DNA of 64,000 nt, from contig JAPPJO010000146.1 in assembly GCA_028820325.1 (NCBI GenBank), positions 51,183 to 115,182 on the forward strand. Direction: 5' to 3'. Position 1 is the first letter of the stretch; the number at the start of each line of letters is the position of its first letter. This document shows positions 63,301 to 64,000 of the stretch, piece after piece. The DNA comes from Gammaproteobacteria bacterium (GTDB taxonomy: Bacteria > Gemmatimonadota > Gemmatimonadetes > Longimicrobiales > Gaopeijiaceae). Below the pieces are notes generated by a model, which saw only the letters and a list, made by a program, of their open reading frames with translations, was not told the DNA's origin and did no database searches. Both the position numbers and the translations under genes were made by a program.

Positions 63301-63574
63301 TGGATGTTCCCGTTCCCTGGAATTCCCGGGAGAGGGAGATGACCTTCTCGACTCCCTTGACCTGCTGGACGGCGGCTTCTATGGGGGAGGTCAGGAACGC
63401 TTCCACCGTCTCCGGGGAGGCGCCGGGCCAGCGCGCTTCCACGTTGAGCCGCGGCAGTTGGGTTTCCGGCAGCAGTTCGATGGGGATATTGCGCCAGGCG
63501 CTGGCTCCCATGAGGGCGACCGCCAGGCAGCCCATGGCCACCGCCACCGGCCGCCGGATGCTCCCGGCGATCAC
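60371..63574 (-). CDS. RND-family efflux permease (AcrB/MdtB-like)
   Basis: 1067 residues from GTG 63574 with GGAGGTGG upstream. Twelve-helix RND layout with two large periplasmic loops: first helix SIRRPVAVAMGCLAVALMGASAWRNIPIELLPETQLPRL, porter region, helix 4 GLIVDNAIVVLESVFRR, second-half helix 10 IVVNNAILLVDNINRVRR, and PILMTTATTVLGLLPL. The helix-4 proton-relay pair is D-N instead of D-D. A long Ser/Ala/Pro-rich linker lies between helix 6 and 7 (about residues 490-530). Proton-driven export of drugs or lipids. A second RND gene lies immediately upstream, suggesting a heteromeric pump. Confidence 0.94.
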   Translation of the reverse strand: MIAGSIRRPVAVAMGCLAVALMGASAWRNIPIELLPETQLPRLNVEARWPGASPETVEAFLTSPIEAAVQQVKGVEKVISLSREFQGTGTSSIEVHFSRDTDMDFARLDLSERLSALEEELPAAVQRILVQPYVPPEFESRSQRGFLRYTYTGPYTLEALRADLDDRVVPDLTQIEGVALVQASGGRERLIEIELNEDRVSSLGLSPGVVNRRINDLDLVREAGAVRAGDQEWSVTIQNRVARADEIRNTVLLENGGTLVRVSDVADVRDSYEEPRTYNRINAQPSVSFLVIREIGANTVRAADAVKARVAQLQRAGLAGTSLILDYDESEQIKEQLTDLRTRALISAFVIFSVLLLFLRSFRFAGVVFMTIAFSVLISLNLIYFGGMTLNLLTLMGLAMGFGLIVDNAIVVLESVFRRWQAGRNAVGAATEGARQVVLPILTSTATTLIVFVPFVYLQGELRVFYVPLAIVVALTLGASLLVAFTFIPALAARVLPRVRRDEAATSAAHRSQPRAAGAVPESGDPGDAHSAGAPVGRGRKTPLYTRLYSTIIGFTLRRAWLAVTVAVLAFGGSWYLFENHVTRGVLWGGGMGGLDTYVLINIELPRGSDLERTDNLVRSFEERLAAIPEVERFTSRVTGTYGQITVNFPDSLENTGIPMAIKEQMFSHSLGFTGAEVRVIGRGLGFYGGGGGASPNYSMKVLGYNYEQVREIAEDLGDRLARVPRVRTIDTNSAGRFVRERATEFVVEIERDQLARHDMSVQELVARMNAAVRGQTSEAQLKIGGDEVRYEVKLEGYRDTDVQELLETIIATSTGTGIRLGDVVSIAPVDVLAWIRREDQQYERTVAYEFAGPRRLGDQYYDGIVESTELPVGYVIEEDQGFRWSEEDRRQIYAVLAVSILLIYMVTAALFESVRLPLCVLLTVPMALIGVFLMFFYTGASFTREAYVGVIMMGGIVVNNAILLVDNINRVRRESGGDLHAAILAGTLERVRPILMTTATTVLGLLPLVLFSETADSTIWNALGYALIGGLLSSTVFVLATTPAIYLLIEGRGARAGQVAARAPAA

Positions 63575-63635
63575 CGCGCCACCTCCGCCGCCGGCGCGGG
63601 CACGATGCCGGAACGCCCGGAACCGCCGGCCGCGC

Positions 63636-64000
63636 TCACGGGAGCACCTCCGCCGCCCGGGCCGGGCGAGGCGCGCGAGCCCTCCCCCGCAACCGCGCGT
63701 GGCCGCTCTCGACCACCGAGTACACCACCGGCACCACGATGAGTGTGAGCGCGGTGGCCACAACCAGCCCCCCGATCACGGCGATGGCGAGCGGCGCGCG
63801 CAGGTCGGCCCCGCGCCCGATGCCCAGTGCCAGCGGCGTAAGCCCGCAGACGGTGGTCACCGTGGTCATGACGATGGGCCGCAGGCGGACTCTCCCGGCT
63901 TCCAGGATCGCCTCCCGCAACGCGGCGCCCCGGGCGCGTGCCTGATTGATGAACTCCACTTTCACGATCGCGTCGTTGACCACGATGCCCACCAGGATGA
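63636..64000 (-). CDS. Second RND permease, C-terminal part (5' end outside the window)
   Basis: Reads through to the window edge, so only the last ~120 residues are visible: helix 10 motif GIVVNDAIVKVEFINQARARGAALREAI, then RLRPIVMTTVTTVCGLTPLALG, the two closing helices and a basic Arg/Ala tail. The apparent ATG at 63992 is internal (the frame continues as ILVGIVV). 61 bases separate it from the downstream RND gene. Two adjacent RND permeases recall MdtBC; any periplasmic adaptor would lie beyond the window. Confidence 0.9.
   Translation of the reverse strand, partial: ILVGIVVNDAIVKVEFINQARARGAALREAILEAGRVRLRPIVMTTVTTVCGLTPLALGIGRGADLRAPLAIAVIGGLVVATALTLIVVPVVYSVVESGHARLRGRARAPRPARAAEVLP

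Noticed and set aside
63575..63638. 22-codon frame (GTG 63638 to TGA 63571) between the two RND genes
   Set aside because: No conserved-looking content; the downstream RND start at 63574 has its own ribosome site and needs no leader peptide.

Overview
The window is about 64 kb of high-GC bacterial chromosome. Genes are tightly packed, many with 4-base stop/start overlaps (ATGA, GTGA, TTGA) and many GTG or TTG starts. SusC/SusD-type outer-membrane pairs, Gram-negative beta-barrels, numerous lipoproteins, FtsZ/FtsY/RecG, IspG (MEP isoprenoid pathway) and RND pumps indicate a diderm. High GC combined with SusC/SusD pairs and many plug-domain lipoproteins fits Gemmatimonadota or a relative, possibly host-associated or marine. 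That placement is inference from gene content, not a database result. I saw no rRNA, tRNA, CRISPR array, insertion sequence or integrase.

Layout. 1-17972 (+): housekeeping block with the ftsZ 3' end, an M23 peptidase, a VWA-like membrane protein, ftsY, recG, asnS, (mazG on -), alr, cdd (fused in frame to a lipoprotein), an outer-membrane barrel, miaB, a LapA-like protein and comEC. 17992-18972: an Xre/RES toxin-antitoxin module with a palindromic operator candidate. 19109-20212: class I fructose-1,6-bisphosphatase. 20246-22346: an internalin-like LRR lipoprotein, a small lipoprotein and a divergent plug-like lipoprotein. 22374-26906 (-): a complete SusC/SusD transcription unit with promoter, 11-bp leader repeats and terminator. 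26996-32671: thioesterase, Tat-exported carbamoylase-like amidohydrolase, plug-like protein, secreted amidohydrolase and an unrecognised gene.

32762-51945 (+) is the most interesting part. It reads as a polysaccharide-utilisation locus: a barrel-less plug lipoprotein, SusC, SusD, an unrecognised secreted protein, an Nramp-fold transporter lacking all metal ligands, a NagB-like protein with altered catalytic residues, a PcRGLX/YetA-type exolyase-like lipoprotein, a PQQ quinohemoprotein dehydrogenase, a secreted amidohydrolase, then SDR fructuronate reductase, UxuA, Eda and KdgK. Together these predict uptake and cleavage of a uronate-containing glycan and its conversion through mannonate, KDG and KDPG to pyruvate and glyceraldehyde-3-phosphate. 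The uronate isomerase (UxaC) is not in the window.

51969-54214 (-): GntR/YtrA regulator with an ABC exporter and a clear operator. 54411-56236: SRPBCC protein, a duplicated palindrome, a class A beta-lactamase-like lipoprotein and a CDGSH protein. 56349-57593 (+): ispG. 57613-64000 (-): two tandem RND permeases (the upstream one cut by the window edge), gltX, an unknown secreted protein and a TPR protein, nearly gapless and so probably one operon.
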